A DNA stretch of 34,439 nucleotides from Bacillota bacterium (GCA_018818645.1 JAHIRQ010000154.1:1-34439), one strand, 5' to 3'. Numbered from the stretch's first letter, positions 1 to 8,530 are shown. Notes: a model not told the origin generated them from the letters alone. Numbers and translations are program-made.

Positions 1-572
1 AACATGGCCGAGGAAGATTTCACACTAAGATTATATCCTACACAACCATGGGTTAGATATTCTACAAGTTTTTATGCATCTAATTATTCAAGTAGTACAT
101 ATCAACCACGATAGAAATCAATCTAGGTGATTGGTTTGTCCCAGACACGCGAACATATGTCAACTGTTATGCATTTGCTATGGGTTTTGATATCGAATCA
201 AACCCAAATAATGTCTCTAATTATGTGGATGTAAGCATTTTATATGATAATGTTGTAGCGGATTTGAATAATAGAAATATCACTCATAGATTTCTATCTT
301 CATATAATGATGTGATTTTTCAAGGGGAATATAGGGTTGGTATGAGAGTTGGGGATATGTCTGGTACACAAACAACATATGATTATCATTTTATCAAGCA
401 ATTAAGTAACGGAACATGGGTCACAAAAATAGCAGCAAGTCCTTCGAAATTTCATTGCCCTGATGGTGTGAATCCTGATGACATTTATTGGTATCCCTTT
501 GTTGATTTATACACTGGTGATACAATTGATTTATATGATTCGGAAACGATATATATTGCAGTATCTCCATAG
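1..572 (+). pseudogene. Frameshifted, left-truncated papain-like (NlpC/CHAP-type?) protein
   Basis: The ORF track starts at 180, but the frame is open from base 96 and reads into NCYAFAMG without a start signal at 180. A second frame is open from base 1 to the TAG at 112-114 and carries similar Tyr/Ser-rich protein sequence. A single frameshift near 96-112 would join them, so I treat the locus as one disrupted gene entering from the left edge. The Cys of NCYAFA and the His of YDYHF are spaced as in papain-fold amidases or peptidases, and the W-rich, Gly-rich segments between them suit such a fold. The family is not identified; the papain-like reading is inference. The strong Shine-Dalgarno of the next gene lies immediately after the stop, so the two may form one unit. 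Sequencing error could also explain the shift. Confidence 0.5.
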
Positions 573-584
573 GAGGAATAATTT

Positions 585-1556
585 ATGAAAATCAATAGAT
601 TTAAGAAATATATACTAACATTATTTTTATTATTACTTTCAGTTCTCCTTATTTCTTGTTCAAATAATAACACATCAGGATCAATAGGTTTGAACTATGA
701 ATTTATCGAGGAGTTAGATGGATACAGTGTAACTTCATATGATGGAACCGAACCGGAGGTGGTTGTACCAAAAACCTACAATGGTAAACATGTCATTGCT
801 GTTAAGGATTCTGCATTCAAAAACAATTCTAGTATAACTAGTATTCAATTGCCAAATACTATAGAGTTAATTGATGATTTATCCTTTCAAGGAACATCAT
901 TATCAACATTTACAATTCCTTTTGCATTAGAGGAATTTGCACATGCATTTGGATATAATATGACTGTCGAAGTATACCTGCCTAGTAGCCATGAGTTTTT
1001 GAAAGAAATAACAGTATCGGGACAAAGACTTATAGTTTCAATGGATGAAGAAAAACTTGTTTATGTATATCGTTCGAAGATAGATACAGCAAATATTACT
1101 ATTCCTAATGGAATTAAATATATAGCTCCATATGCACTTTTTCAAACAGGATTCTTCTCAGCACTTATTCCTAATTCAGTTGAAAATATAGAGAGATATG
1201 CTTTTGCTGAAAATCCATTGTTGCAATACAGTATTCCAAGTAATATTAAAAATATTGGTGAAGGTGCATTTCAAAATACTAGATATCACAGAAAACTAAT
1301 ACTTCCTGAGGGATTGCTTTCTATTGGATCGGGAGCATTCAGTAGATGTGGAATAGATGAAGTAGTATTACCATCTACTCTATATAAGTTAGGCAGAGGT
1401 GCTTTTGGGAACTCAGCACCAAATAAGTTTATCAATTTAAATGCAATTGTCAAAATAACATTCAATTCATTCAATCTTGATCAGGAATCACTAACAGACT
1501 TCACTTATTATTTTACGATAGATAATTTCTTGTGGGGTTATTACGAAGAAGTGTAG
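585..1556 (+). CDS. BspA-type leucine-rich-repeat lipoprotein
   Basis: This is a 323-residue lipoprotein. Residues 1-25 form a lysine-rich start, a hydrophobic stretch and a lipobox ending LISC, so Cys25 would be lipidated and the protein held on the outer face of the membrane. The rest contains irregular LRR_5/BspA repeats of the form SAFKNNSSITSIQLPNTI and IKNIGEGAFQN, which in other bacteria act in adhesion or binding of host and environmental ligands. The start at 585 is backed by AGGAGGAATAATTT. The reading frame continues after the TAG at 1554-1556 for 41 more codons to TAA at 1680-1682, so the protein may have lost its C-terminus to a nonsense mutation. It follows the disrupted gene by 12 bases and may share its transcript. 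Confidence 0.8.
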   Translation: MKINRFKKYILTLFLLLLSVLLISCSNNNTSGSIGLNYEFIEELDGYSVTSYDGTEPEVVVPKTYNGKHVIAVKDSAFKNNSSITSIQLPNTIELIDDLSFQGTSLSTFTIPFALEEFAHAFGYNMTVEVYLPSSHEFLKEITVSGQRLIVSMDEEKLVYVYRSKIDTANITIPNGIKYIAPYALFQTGFFSALIPNSVENIERYAFAENPLLQYSIPSNIKNIGEGAFQNTRYHRKLILPEGLLSIGSGAFSRCGIDEVVLPSTLYKLGRGAFGNSAPNKFINLNAIVKITFNSFNLDQESLTDFTYYFTIDNFLWGYYEEV

Positions 1557-1682
1557 ATTCAAATAATATTACCGAATAATTCAATGGAAGCTGATAGTTT
1601 AATTGTTGCTCTAAATCAATCTTATCAATATGCTAAAAGTGCAACTAATGAATTCATGCTTGAACCATATGAGTATCAATAA
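1557..1682 (+). pseudogene. In-frame downstream remainder of the LRR lipoprotein gene
   Basis: After the TAG at 1554-1556 the same frame stays open for 41 codons (through MEADSLIVALNQSY) up to TAA at 1680-1682. The composition looks coding rather than intergenic, and there is no ribosome binding site before its internal ATG at 1584. The simplest reading is that a nonsense codon removed the C-terminal end of the preceding protein. It could also be chance, since 41 codons without a stop is not decisive in AT-rich DNA. Confidence 0.35.
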
Positions 1683-1910
1683 TATAATATGTAAAAAAAT
1701 CACTAAACATATCAAAATATTTTTTATAAAGAGTACTCTGCCAATAATAGGAGTTGTTAGAATAATATTTTAATCGATTGACCCAATGAACTTATTGAAT
1801 ACAGCATAAATGTTCAATCAACTTTAATATAAAATCGCATTCAAAATCTTAAGGTGCACACTTTAATAATTTAAAGCATACCTTATACCCTCTAATAATT
1901 TAAATACCTC
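1683..1910. other. Non-coding convergent spacer, no gene seen
   Basis: This spacer between the LRR gene and the convergent foldase-like gene holds no plausible ORF with a ribosome binding site. The only structure I see is a short direct repeat, TAATAATTTAAA at 1864-1875 and 1893-1904, each followed within a few bases by ATACCT. Confidence 0.5.
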
Positions 1911-1912
1911 TT

Positions 1913-1950
1913 AAAAAAAGAGGTTACTCATTCGAGTAGCCTCTTATACT
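1913..1950 (-). terminator. Intrinsic terminator of the 981-residue lipoprotein gene, probably bidirectional
   Basis: AAGAGGTTACTC (1918-1929) pairs with GAGTAGCCTCTT (1934-1945) around the loop ATTC. Read on the minus strand it is followed by seven T (the A run at 1913-1919), 18 bases past the stop codon. On the plus strand a weaker T run follows the stem. Confidence 0.85.
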
Positions 1951-1967
1951 TTTTAATTGATTAAATC

Positions 1968-4913
1968 TTATAATCCGCTTTCTAGAATTGTAAACCAAGT
2001 CGCATATAAGTTACCATAGTTTACATCATTAACACCAGTTGTTGATAATAAATATTCATTTAACTGACGTCTATTGATTTCTCTAATGACTTCAAATCTA
2101 GCAGTACCGTTATTATCTGCATAAGTAGCATCTTCTAATAACTTGAAGATTAACTCTCTTTGCATATAAGTGTTGTTATATCTTGTAAGTACTGGAGTTA
2201 AGTAGCTTGTTACTGCAGTTTGTACAGCAGTTGGAAGTACTACGCCTTCATCAGATTTTTGTTCAGTGATATAGAACTTAATTTGAGATGGAGTTAATGT
2301 TTCTGAATCTTCATTATAAACATTTAATGTTTCATCAGTAGATGATACGTATTTACCGTCTTCATCATCAGATGCGCTAAATACTGCAGAAGTTGTTTCC
2401 TTAACTGATGTTGCTAGAATTAAATGCCAACCAAATGATGATTTCACTTCATCAAGTGCATCTTCAGTGATGACTGTTTGATATAAATCAAGATATGGGA
2501 ATTTAGATGCGTCATCTTCAATATTTTCTAATGTTGCATGAAGTTCCATAGCTCTATCGTAGAACACTGGATCAAGAACAGTTTGACCTGTTATGACATT
2601 TGAAGTGTTTGTAATAGCTGATGAAAGTGTTTCAAACTTCAAGTAGAAACCTAATTGACGATATTCAGACCATAATTGTTCGATTTGGTAATCGTATGGA
2701 GGTGTAACACTACCACGTAGGATACGACCTGAATTATTGAACTCAGTAGCAAGTGCAGTTAGACCTTCAGGTAATCCCTTATAGTCTCCGACCTTGTTAT
2801 AAACAAGTTCAACAAGTTCAACTAAACCATCAAGAACTTGTGCAGCACCAGCAGCACCTAGATTATCAAGATATTCTTGAGGATCATCTGGTGAACCGTC
2901 GCCATTTGCATCTACATAGATTAATAAATGACTGACATTAATTGACTTAAAGTTATTGTATTGTAGTTCAGCAAGATCTGCTAGTTTTTCGTAGATAGTA
3001 TAATTCGCAGTTCCATAATGGCCTTCGATATCTTCCATATATTGTCCTCTAAGCTCAGGATATACATAAAGTTGATTCACAGCTTCTGTATTGGTTGTTG
3101 AGCCAAAAGCTAGATATAAGAATTTTTCTCTACCCATTGATGCTGGGAAACCAGAAGTAGCGAAGTTGTCAGCTGAAAATTGGCTGATAATGTCTTCGAA
3201 TTGTGTTTTGTAATCTTCTAGATCTTCTTCAGATACTGTATATTCATCACTAGCAAGTAAGAACTTATTGGATGCGATATCAAGTGCTAAGTTAATACCA
3301 TATGATTTTTCAAGTTTATCAAAGAAATCATCGACTAAAATATCTTTACCATCGATATCAGCTATAACATCACCACTATTATTCTTAGTAGATCCTTCAT
3401 AACCGTAGGATTGTTCATAGAAAATACGAACAACTTTATCATAAATGTTTAATTCCATGTCTTCATAAAGTTCATTGACTTTAGCTGAGATATAAGTAGA
3501 AGATAGTTTGGATTCAAATAATTTTTCAAACACTTCAGCTTTAATATCTAAGGCTTCTTGTGATGTTCCGAAAAGTTGTATTTCTTCATCTTCTGCATCT
3601 TCAACAAGAATTCCATCTTCTGAAGCTTTTTCATCAGATAATTTGAAGACTAGGTAACGAGAGTTTCCAAATGTTTGTACACGTGATGAGAATGGTTTTT
3701 CTGTAGTTAAATCATCTGGGTCTGTCATTGAAGCTTCAGCAGTTAGTGTTGTGTAGATATGGCTTCTTAAAGAAGTATTTAGTTTAGTTAAGTCATCATA
3801 AGTCATTGTTGAACTAAATGTTGAACCTAATGCACCAACAATTGAACCATCTACAGCAACTTCAACTTGAGCAGCTGGATTTAAAATGTTATAGATATTT
3901 ACGAATTCTGCTTTAACTTGTGCTGTTGTTAAAGCTTCATCAGCAAGACCAGAGTCTCTTGATGTAGAAATGACATATCTCTTATAATAGTTTTCATAAT
4001 CTAATACGCTAATTTGAGCGCGGTCTTCAAGGTCAGCACCAAGCTTACCTAAAATACCTAAATCACTTAAAATCGTACGTACGTGACCAAAACCAGTTTG
4101 TGATAGATCATCTAAATCGATATAGCCTGGGTTACCTTCTAAAATTCTAATATCAGGAATCTTGTACCAAAGACCTCTTGAGTCTGATTTGATACTTGCT
4201 TGATATAATGCAGCATTTGCTTCATTTAAGTTAATGAAACGAACGATTAATGCATCTACATCGTAGCGACCTTCCATATTATTCTTATAATAGGTAACTA
4301 AGTTTTGTTCAGTGATATAATTTGCATTATCTTCATCTAGAACTTCATCATCTAGGATGTCTTTCGCATGTTGTCTTTGAGTGACTCTTAAGACATAACG
4401 TTCCATAAGTGATGGAATTGCAGAATATCCTTCGTATGCAACAGGTAATGCGTTTAAGCTTGCCTTAACGGCTGCAATATCCACGCTATTATCTAAAAGA
4501 TATAGAGAGTCTACAAATTGCTCGATGTTTCTTGCAAATCTTTCAGGACTATCAGTATAAAGACCTTCTAAAGCTTCTTTATCTGCACTGCCATGGATTG
4601 CGTTGTTAATGGTTTCATCCAAGTAGTCATTTAGATCTTCGTCACCTTGTAGAATTAATGCTTTCATTGCTACAATTTGATCAGCAAAGATCGTTTCGTC
4701 AACCATTGTTGCTAAAATAGAAGCACCTTGTAAACGTAGTTGATCATATAATTCTTTTTCCGTTACTGTGATATCACCTAGGGTTAAGTATGCTTCATCT
4801 GTGATGCTTCCATAAGGTGTTTTGTCGCCGCTCTTGCATGCAGCTAACGTAAGTACACTCGCTAATACTAGCACTAATACAGCAAGCTTCCTTAATGTTT
4901 TTATTTGATTCAT
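1968..4913 (-). CDS. Large PrsA/SurA-like foldase lipoprotein
   Basis: This 981-residue lipoprotein has a signal peptide with lipobox LTLAAC (Cys26). The mature start, TLGDITVTEKELYDQL, looks like the SurA_N/PrsA-type chaperone start seen in peptidyl-prolyl isomerase lipoproteins. Two later segments, NVSHLLIYVDANGDG and SFGWHLILATS, resemble the first and last strands of a parvulin domain (ARHILI and GYHII in active enzymes), separated by a long insertion. The protein is about three times the usual PrsA length and acidic, with a long helical middle region, so it may be a chaperone without isomerase activity. It is expected on the outer face of the cell membrane, helping secreted proteins fold. 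It is monocistronic, starting after AAGGAGTG, with its own promoter and terminator. Family assignment is from motif pattern only. Confidence 0.7.
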   Translation of the reverse strand: MNQIKTLRKLAVLVLVLASVLTLAACKSGDKTPYGSITDEAYLTLGDITVTEKELYDQLRLQGASILATMVDETIFADQIVAMKALILQGDEDLNDYLDETINNAIHGSADKEALEGLYTDSPERFARNIEQFVDSLYLLDNSVDIAAVKASLNALPVAYEGYSAIPSLMERYVLRVTQRQHAKDILDDEVLDEDNANYITEQNLVTYYKNNMEGRYDVDALIVRFINLNEANAALYQASIKSDSRGLWYKIPDIRILEGNPGYIDLDDLSQTGFGHVRTILSDLGILGKLGADLEDRAQISVLDYENYYKRYVISTSRDSGLADEALTTAQVKAEFVNIYNILNPAAQVEVAVDGSIVGALGSTFSSTMTYDDLTKLNTSLRSHIYTTLTAEASMTDPDDLTTEKPFSSRVQTFGNSRYLVFKLSDEKASEDGILVEDAEDEEIQLFGTSQEALDIKAEVFEKLFESKLSSTYISAKVNELYEDMELNIYDKVVRIFYEQSYGYEGSTKNNSGDVIADIDGKDILVDDFFDKLEKSYGINLALDIASNKFLLASDEYTVSEEDLEDYKTQFEDIISQFSADNFATSGFPASMGREKFLYLAFGSTTNTEAVNQLYVYPELRGQYMEDIEGHYGTANYTIYEKLADLAELQYNNFKSINVSHLLIYVDANGDGSPDDPQEYLDNLGAAGAAQVLDGLVELVELVYNKVGDYKGLPEGLTALATEFNNSGRILRGSVTPPYDYQIEQLWSEYRQLGFYLKFETLSSAITNTSNVITGQTVLDPVFYDRAMELHATLENIEDDASKFPYLDLYQTVITEDALDEVKSSFGWHLILATSVKETTSAVFSASDDEDGKYVSSTDETLNVYNEDSETLTPSQIKFYITEQKSDEGVVLPTAVQTAVTSYLTPVLTRYNNTYMQRELIFKLLEDATYADNNGTARFEVIREINRRQLNEYLLSTTGVNDVNYGNLYATWFTILESGL

Positions 4914-4954
4914 GTTGTGTTCACTCCTTCAATGTATTTCATACAAGCATTTAT

Positions 4955-4983
4955 AATATAGCATTTTTCAGGGGGTATTGCAA
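4955..4983 (-). promoter_or_regulatory. Promoter of the foldase-like lipoprotein gene
   Basis: On the minus strand TTGCAA (4978-4983) is followed after exactly 17 bases by TATATT (4955-4960), preceded by TGC as an extended -10. Each hexamer matches the sigma-A consensus at five of six positions. Confidence 0.7.
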
Positions 4984-5046
4984 CCACTTTCATTTTATTT
5001 GTTAATCTCACATATTTTCGTGATATCATAAAAGAAGGTGATCACA

Positions 5047-5817
5047 GTGGAAGTATTTGTAATGGCTTCTGGGTCGAAGGGAAATATGACCTACTTAAAA
5101 GTAGGTGATATTAAAGTCTTCATCGATGCAGGTATAAGCTATCTAAAAATGAAAAATAAAATGCTTGAATATCAAGAGAATATATATGACATTAAAACGC
5201 TATTCATAACCCATGAACATCACGATCATATAACGGGTTTGAAAATGCTTTTAAAGAATGGTGGAATTGAAGATGTTTACCTGACTCAAGGTACATATGA
5301 TAGTCTTCCAGTTGATGTAGTCAAATTATTTATCAATATACACATTATTCGTGCTGATATAGTGTTTCAAGTAGGCGAGATGAAGGTCACGCCTTTTATG
5401 CTTTCTCATGATGCAGCTGAGCCTGTTGGATTTGTGATTGAAAACCATGTCAAAAAAATGGTTTTATTAACAGATTCAGGTTATGTAGATCAAAGCTATT
5501 ATGAACTCTTAAGTGATGCTGATCTCTATATCGTGGAAGCCAATCATAATCCGTTCACACTTTTTCAATCCGCTAGACCATTTTTATTAAAAAAACGCAT
5601 TGTTGGGGAACTCGGGCATCTATCAAATGAGGATGCAGCCAGACTGATGAACATTCTCATTAAGAATAAGGTGAGTAAGTGGGTCGTTGCCCATATCTCT
5701 GAGGATTGTAACTGTATTGAAGATATTGATATGGCAATTGTTAAGGAATTTGATGATCCAACAAAGGTAGAAGTCTTTTATGCTTCTCAAGAAGGGCTTC
5801 CGGTCATTATTTTATGA
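5047..5817 (+). CDS. walJ: WalJ/YycJ-family metallo-beta-lactamase-fold hydrolase
   Basis: This is an MBL-fold hydrolase of the YycJ/WalJ type, a probable metal-dependent nuclease linked in Firmicutes to cell-wall and DNA replication control. The family start ASGSKGN and the metal motif HEHHDH (in ITHEHHDHITGLK) are clear, followed by a further metal ligand (TDSGY) and the late GHLSNEDA segment. The track start at 5038 is GTG within the ribosome binding site. I place the start at GTG 5047, because AAGGTG then sits six bases upstream and the protein begins VEVFVMASGSKGN as family members do. It overlaps rlmH by four bases. The same neighbour order, YycJ then RlmH, is common in Firmicutes, which supports the call. 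Confidence 0.88.
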   Translation: MEVFVMASGSKGNMTYLKVGDIKVFIDAGISYLKMKNKMLEYQENIYDIKTLFITHEHHDHITGLKMLLKNGGIEDVYLTQGTYDSLPVDVVKLFINIHIIRADIVFQVGEMKVTPFMLSHDAAEPVGFVIENHVKKMVLLTDSGYVDQSYYELLSDADLYIVEANHNPFTLFQSARPFLLKKRIVGELGHLSNEDAARLMNILIKNKVSKWVVAHISEDCNCIEDIDMAIVKEFDDPTKVEVFYASQEGLPVIIL

Positions 5818-6257
5818 TTAAGATCATCGTTGTTGGAAAGTTAAATCAAAAATATCTAGAAGAAGGTATTTTATATTATCAAAAACAAATCCCTTCAAAA
5901 GTGGAGTTTATCGAAGTACCCGATGAATCAACGATTCAAGGTGTAGATATCGAAGGAACCAAAATTTTAGCAAAAATAAAGGATTCTGATTATGTCATCA
6001 GTCTTGCTATTTTAGGTAAAATGATGGACAGTAATGAATTTAGTGAAATGCTTGATCAAGTCTCTACCTATCAACAAGGTGATTTAGTCTTTATCATTGG
6101 TGGATCTTATGGATTATCTAATGATGTGCTCAAAAGATCAAATAAGCAAATCTCTTTTTCTAAAATGACTTTTCCACATCAACTCATGCGTCTGATTTTA
6201 ATGGAACAGATATATAGAGGATTCATGATCTTAAAAAACCACCCCTATCATAAGTGA
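5814..6257 (+). CDS. rlmH: 23S rRNA pseudouridine-1915 N3-methyltransferase RlmH
   Basis: RlmH methylates pseudouridine 1915 in helix 69 of 23S rRNA on assembled 70S ribosomes, using SAM bound in a trefoil-knot (SPOUT) fold as a homodimer. The knot motif FIIGGSYGLS and the conserved C-terminal MTFPHQLMRLILMEQIYR followed by a terminal YHK are all present, and 147 residues is close to the usual length. Its ATG overlaps the walJ stop as ATGA, so the two are translationally coupled. Six bases separate it from the HAD gene. Confidence 0.95.
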   Translation: MIKIIVVGKLNQKYLEEGILYYQKQIPSKVEFIEVPDESTIQGVDIEGTKILAKIKDSDYVISLAILGKMMDSNEFSEMLDQVSTYQQGDLVFIIGGSYGLSNDVLKRSNKQISFSKMTFPHQLMRLILMEQIYRGFMILKNHPYHK

Positions 6258-6263
6258 GGTACT

Positions 6264-6884
6264 ATGAAATATATTTTTTGGGACTTTAATGGAACGATTT
6301 TGGATGATGCAAAATTATGTTTTGATATCTTAAATGAAATGTTAATCGAAGAAAATAGACCAACCGTAACATTTGAAGAGTATTTGATGATCTTCACTTT
6401 TCCTGTTGAAGCTTATTATGCAAAAGTCTATGATTTGAATAAAACTCCTTTTAAGGTACTCGCTCATAGGTTTATCGAAAGGTATCAGCCAAGAAGCTTA
6501 GCGCTTAGTCTTCATCAAGAAGTTGTTGAAACCATCAAGCACTTTGAAAATAAAGGAATTACCAATATTCTTTTATCAGCATCTGAAGTTAAAAATTTAG
6601 AAGAACAACTCAGTCACTTCAACATCAGACCATTATTTAAGTATATTTTAGGAACTTCTAATGTTTATGCTCAAAGCAAAGTCCAGGTAGGTAAAGACTT
6701 TATTGAAAAGCATAAAATTGATACCAACGGAGCAATCATGATTGGTGATACACTCCATGATGCAGAGGTAGCAAAAGAGCTTGGAATGGACATTATCCTT
6801 TTTACAAAAGGACATCAACATAAAGAAAGACTAAAAAACTATAAAAATATTGATAGTTTTGATGAATTAATTGGTAAAATATAA
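6264..6884 (+). CDS. HAD-family phosphatase (phosphoglycolate-phosphatase-like)
   Basis: This 206-residue HAD-superfamily hydrolase has motif I as DFNGTILDD: the nucleophile Asp7 is present, but the usual second Asp (the general acid) is Asn9. Other motifs are normal: motif II near LLSASE and motif III IGDTLHDAEVA. A helical cap lies between motifs I and II, as in phosphoglycolate-phosphatase-like proteins. The Asn variant occurs in some HAD subfamilies and may slow or change catalysis, so the substrate cannot be named. It is the third gene of a tight cluster after walJ-rlmH, with GAGGTA as ribosome binding site. Confidence 0.8.
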   Translation: MKYIFWDFNGTILDDAKLCFDILNEMLIEENRPTVTFEEYLMIFTFPVEAYYAKVYDLNKTPFKVLAHRFIERYQPRSLALSLHQEVVETIKHFENKGITNILLSASEVKNLEEQLSHFNIRPLFKYILGTSNVYAQSKVQVGKDFIEKHKIDTNGAIMIGDTLHDAEVAKELGMDIILFTKGHQHKERLKNYKNIDSFDELIGKI

Positions 6885-6922
6885 ATACAAGTTATATACG
6901 TTTCAATTAAAGAGGAGATCTT

Positions 6923-7771
6923 ATGAAAAAAATCGCGATTTTAACATGTAGTAATGCAGGTTTAGACTATCTAGACTATCCAAAAGATATTAGAATCTTA
7001 CGTTCAGTCATTCATTTTGGTACAGATGAATCCTATGATGATTTTATCGATATTGATGCGAAAACATTTTATGAAAGAATAGCAAATGATCCTAACGATA
7101 TTCCAAAAACATCCTATGTTTCACCTGGTAAAATGATTGAAATCTTTGAAGAACTTGAAAAAGAGGGATACGAAGAAGCATTAGTGATTACCATTTCCTC
7201 ACAACTCTCAGGTTTATTTGAAGCAGTCAAAAGAGTAGCAAGTGATGTCAACATTAAAGTCACTGCATTCGATTCTAAAACCCTAGCCTATGGTGAAGCT
7301 TATATGGTATTAGAAGCACACCGTATGGTAGATGATGGTAAGTCAGTCAAAGATATCGTCGCTCATCTAGAGACCATTAGAGATAACGACACCATCTATT
7401 TTGCTGTAGATACACTCCTTTATTTAGTGAAGAATGGTCGTCTATCCAAGCTTCAAGGTACACTAGGAACGATGTTACAATTAAAACCATTACTCGTTTT
7501 AGGAGATGATGGAAAGGTTGCATCTTTAGAAAAGATTAGAACGACACATAAAGCTCAACAACGTGTTCTAGAAAAATATATCGAAGAAACTAAAGATTTA
7601 AACGTCTTAACATTTATTTCACATGCTCATAATGAAAATGCTGCAGAGTGGTTTAAATCTGAAATTCAAAAGGTATATCCAAAAAGAGATGTTATTGTTG
7701 CACCACTGACTCCGGTAGTCGGTGCTCATACTGGTCCTAAGGGCATTGGTGTGGGATTTATAAAATTATAA
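6923..7771 (+). CDS. DegV-family fatty-acid-binding protein (FakB-like)
   Basis: This 282-residue DegV protein belongs to the family that binds a fatty acid and presents it to the kinase FakA for phosphorylation and use in phospholipid synthesis. The family motifs are visible: the N-terminal KIAILTCSNAGL strand, KTSYVSPGKMIE, the ISSQLSGLFEA segment that binds the carboxylate, and GRLSKLQGTLGTMLQLKPLL. A strong AGAGGAGA site precedes the ATG. A strong terminator directly follows the gene. No fakA is in the window, so the partner must lie elsewhere. Confidence 0.88.
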   Translation: MKKIAILTCSNAGLDYLDYPKDIRILRSVIHFGTDESYDDFIDIDAKTFYERIANDPNDIPKTSYVSPGKMIEIFEELEKEGYEEALVITISSQLSGLFEAVKRVASDVNIKVTAFDSKTLAYGEAYMVLEAHRMVDDGKSVKDIVAHLETIRDNDTIYFAVDTLLYLVKNGRLSKLQGTLGTMLQLKPLLVLGDDGKVASLEKIRTTHKAQQRVLEKYIEETKDLNVLTFISHAHNENAAEWFKSEIQKVYPKRDVIVAPLTPVVGAHTGPKGIGVGFIKL

Positions 7772-7778
7772 AAAGGTT

Positions 7779-7811
7779 AAGGATGCACATCAAAAATGTG
7801 CATCCTTTCAT
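7779..7811 (+). terminator. Intrinsic terminator after the DegV gene
   Basis: A perfect 12-bp stem, AAGGATGCACAT (7779-7790) and ATGTGCATCCTT (7796-7807), closes the loop CAAAA and runs into TCATTTT. It separates the walJ-to-DegV unit from mscL. Confidence 0.88.
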
Positions 7812-7818
7812 TTTAAAG

Positions 7819-7827
7819 TGTTATAAT
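7819..7827 (+). promoter_or_regulatory. Extended -10 promoter of mscL
   Basis: TGTTATAAT is a perfect TATAAT with an upstream TG, 24 bases before the mscL start. No good -35 hexamer is visible, which an extended -10 can tolerate. Confidence 0.6.
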
Positions 7828-7851
7828 ATTTCATATAGAGGAGATGAAAAA

Positions 7852-8328
7852 ATGAAAAAATTTATGACTGAGTTTAAAGGATTTATCATGAAGGGGAATG
7901 TGTTGAATCTAGCAGTAGCTGTTATTATCGGTGGTGCATTTGGTAAAATCATTGCGAGTCTTGTTAAAGATATTTTGATGCCTGTGATCAGTTTAGTATT
8001 GGGTGGCGAAGGATTTGAAAACTATAAATATGTGATTACTGCAGCAGACGTAGATGCTGGAATCGCAGAAAATGCTATCTATTATGGATTATTCATTCAA
8101 AACATCATTGATTTTATTATCGTTGCCTTTGTCGTATTTCTAATTGTTAAACTATTTGCTAAAGCATCAGAATTAGCAAATCAGAAACAAATTAGAGAGG
8201 AAGCTCTAGCAAAAGAACTAGAAGCTAAAAAAGCTAGTGAACAAACTGCACTAGATGCTAAGAAGCCAAAAGTTGAAGATTTACTACAAGATATTAAGTT
8301 ATTGTTAGAAAAAAACCTCAAAGCATAA
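7852..8328 (+). CDS. mscL: Large-conductance mechanosensitive channel MscL
   Basis: MscL opens a wide pore when membrane tension rises and releases solutes during osmotic downshock. The N-terminal helix and TM1 (FKGFIMKGNVLNLAVAVIIGGAFGKII), the periplasmic loop and TM2 (IQNIIDFIIVAFVVFLIVKL) are all recognisable. A charged, Lys/Glu-rich cytoplasmic tail ends in the conserved helix DLLQDIKLLLEKNL. The protein is 158 residues from this start. The track start at 7783 lies inside the DegV terminator, upstream of the promoter, so it cannot be used. ATG 7852 follows AGGAG at about eight bases. The gene is monocistronic. Confidence 0.95.
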   Translation: MKKFMTEFKGFIMKGNVLNLAVAVIIGGAFGKIIASLVKDILMPVISLVLGGEGFENYKYVITAADVDAGIAENAIYYGLFIQNIIDFIIVAFVVFLIVKLFAKASELANQKQIREEALAKELEAKKASEQTALDAKKPKVEDLLQDIKLLLEKNLKA

Positions 8329-8347
8329 GTATATATATTTTAAACAG

Positions 8348-8383
8348 AAAAGCATATGAATAAAGAGTATGCTTTTTCTTTTT
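8348..8383 (+). terminator. Intrinsic terminator of mscL
   Basis: AAAAGCATA (8348-8356) pairs with TATGCTTTT (8368-8376) around an 11-base loop and continues into a T-rich tract, 20 bases past the mscL stop. Confidence 0.8.
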
Positions 8384-8393
8384 AGAAAAAACA

Positions 8394-8422
8394 TTTACAA
8401 ATTTTACCAAATTATATATAAT
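8394..8422 (+). promoter_or_regulatory. Near-consensus promoter of rsgA
   Basis: TTTACA (8394-8399), 17 bases, then TATAAT (8417-8422). Transcription would start near 8429, giving an rsgA leader of roughly 130 bases that contains the small ORF described next. Confidence 0.8.
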
Positions 8423-8470
8423 ATAAATGTTCGTTTATCAAAAAATCCATAATGAAATGAGGAATGTTCT

Positions 8471-8530
8471 ATGAATGATATGAGAATTGTATTTACCCAA
8501 AGAATGAAGGAGGGCATTTTTGTCATTTAA
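8471..8530 (+). CDS. 19-codon upstream ORF in the rsgA leader
   Basis: ATG at 8471 follows GAGGAA with six bases spacing and encodes MNDMRIVFTQRMKEGIFVI before TAA at 8528-8530. It lies fully inside the predicted rsgA leader. Its codons cover a GGAGGG element that can pair with a CCCTCC placed right after its stop. It could be a regulatory leader peptide or a relic of a longer gene; the peptide has no low-complexity amino-acid signal. Confidence 0.4.
   Translation: MNDMRIVFTQRMKEGIFVI

Noticed and set aside
1864-1904. Direct repeat TAATAATTTAAA x2 as a functional element
   Set aside because: Short, AT-only and only two copies; expected by chance in this composition.
2753-2935. Plus-strand 60-residue ORF and similar small ORFs
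   Set aside because: They lie antisense inside strongly supported genes, have repetitive His/Gln/Leu composition and no ribosome binding site. The same holds for 10189-10527, 12860-13045, 13203-13400, 13547-13789, 16274-16513, 16296-16496, 18864-19106, 23173-23364, 27149-27355, 27589-28071, 29378-29614, 30957-31229 and 32589-32872.
4990-5035. A clear promoter for walJ
   Set aside because: TTGTTA with GATATC or TATCAT is only a weak match with uncertain spacing, so I did not annotate it.
7783-7851. Upstream start of mscL from the ORF track
   Set aside because: It lies in the DegV terminator and before the promoter; the Shine-Dalgarno supports 7852.
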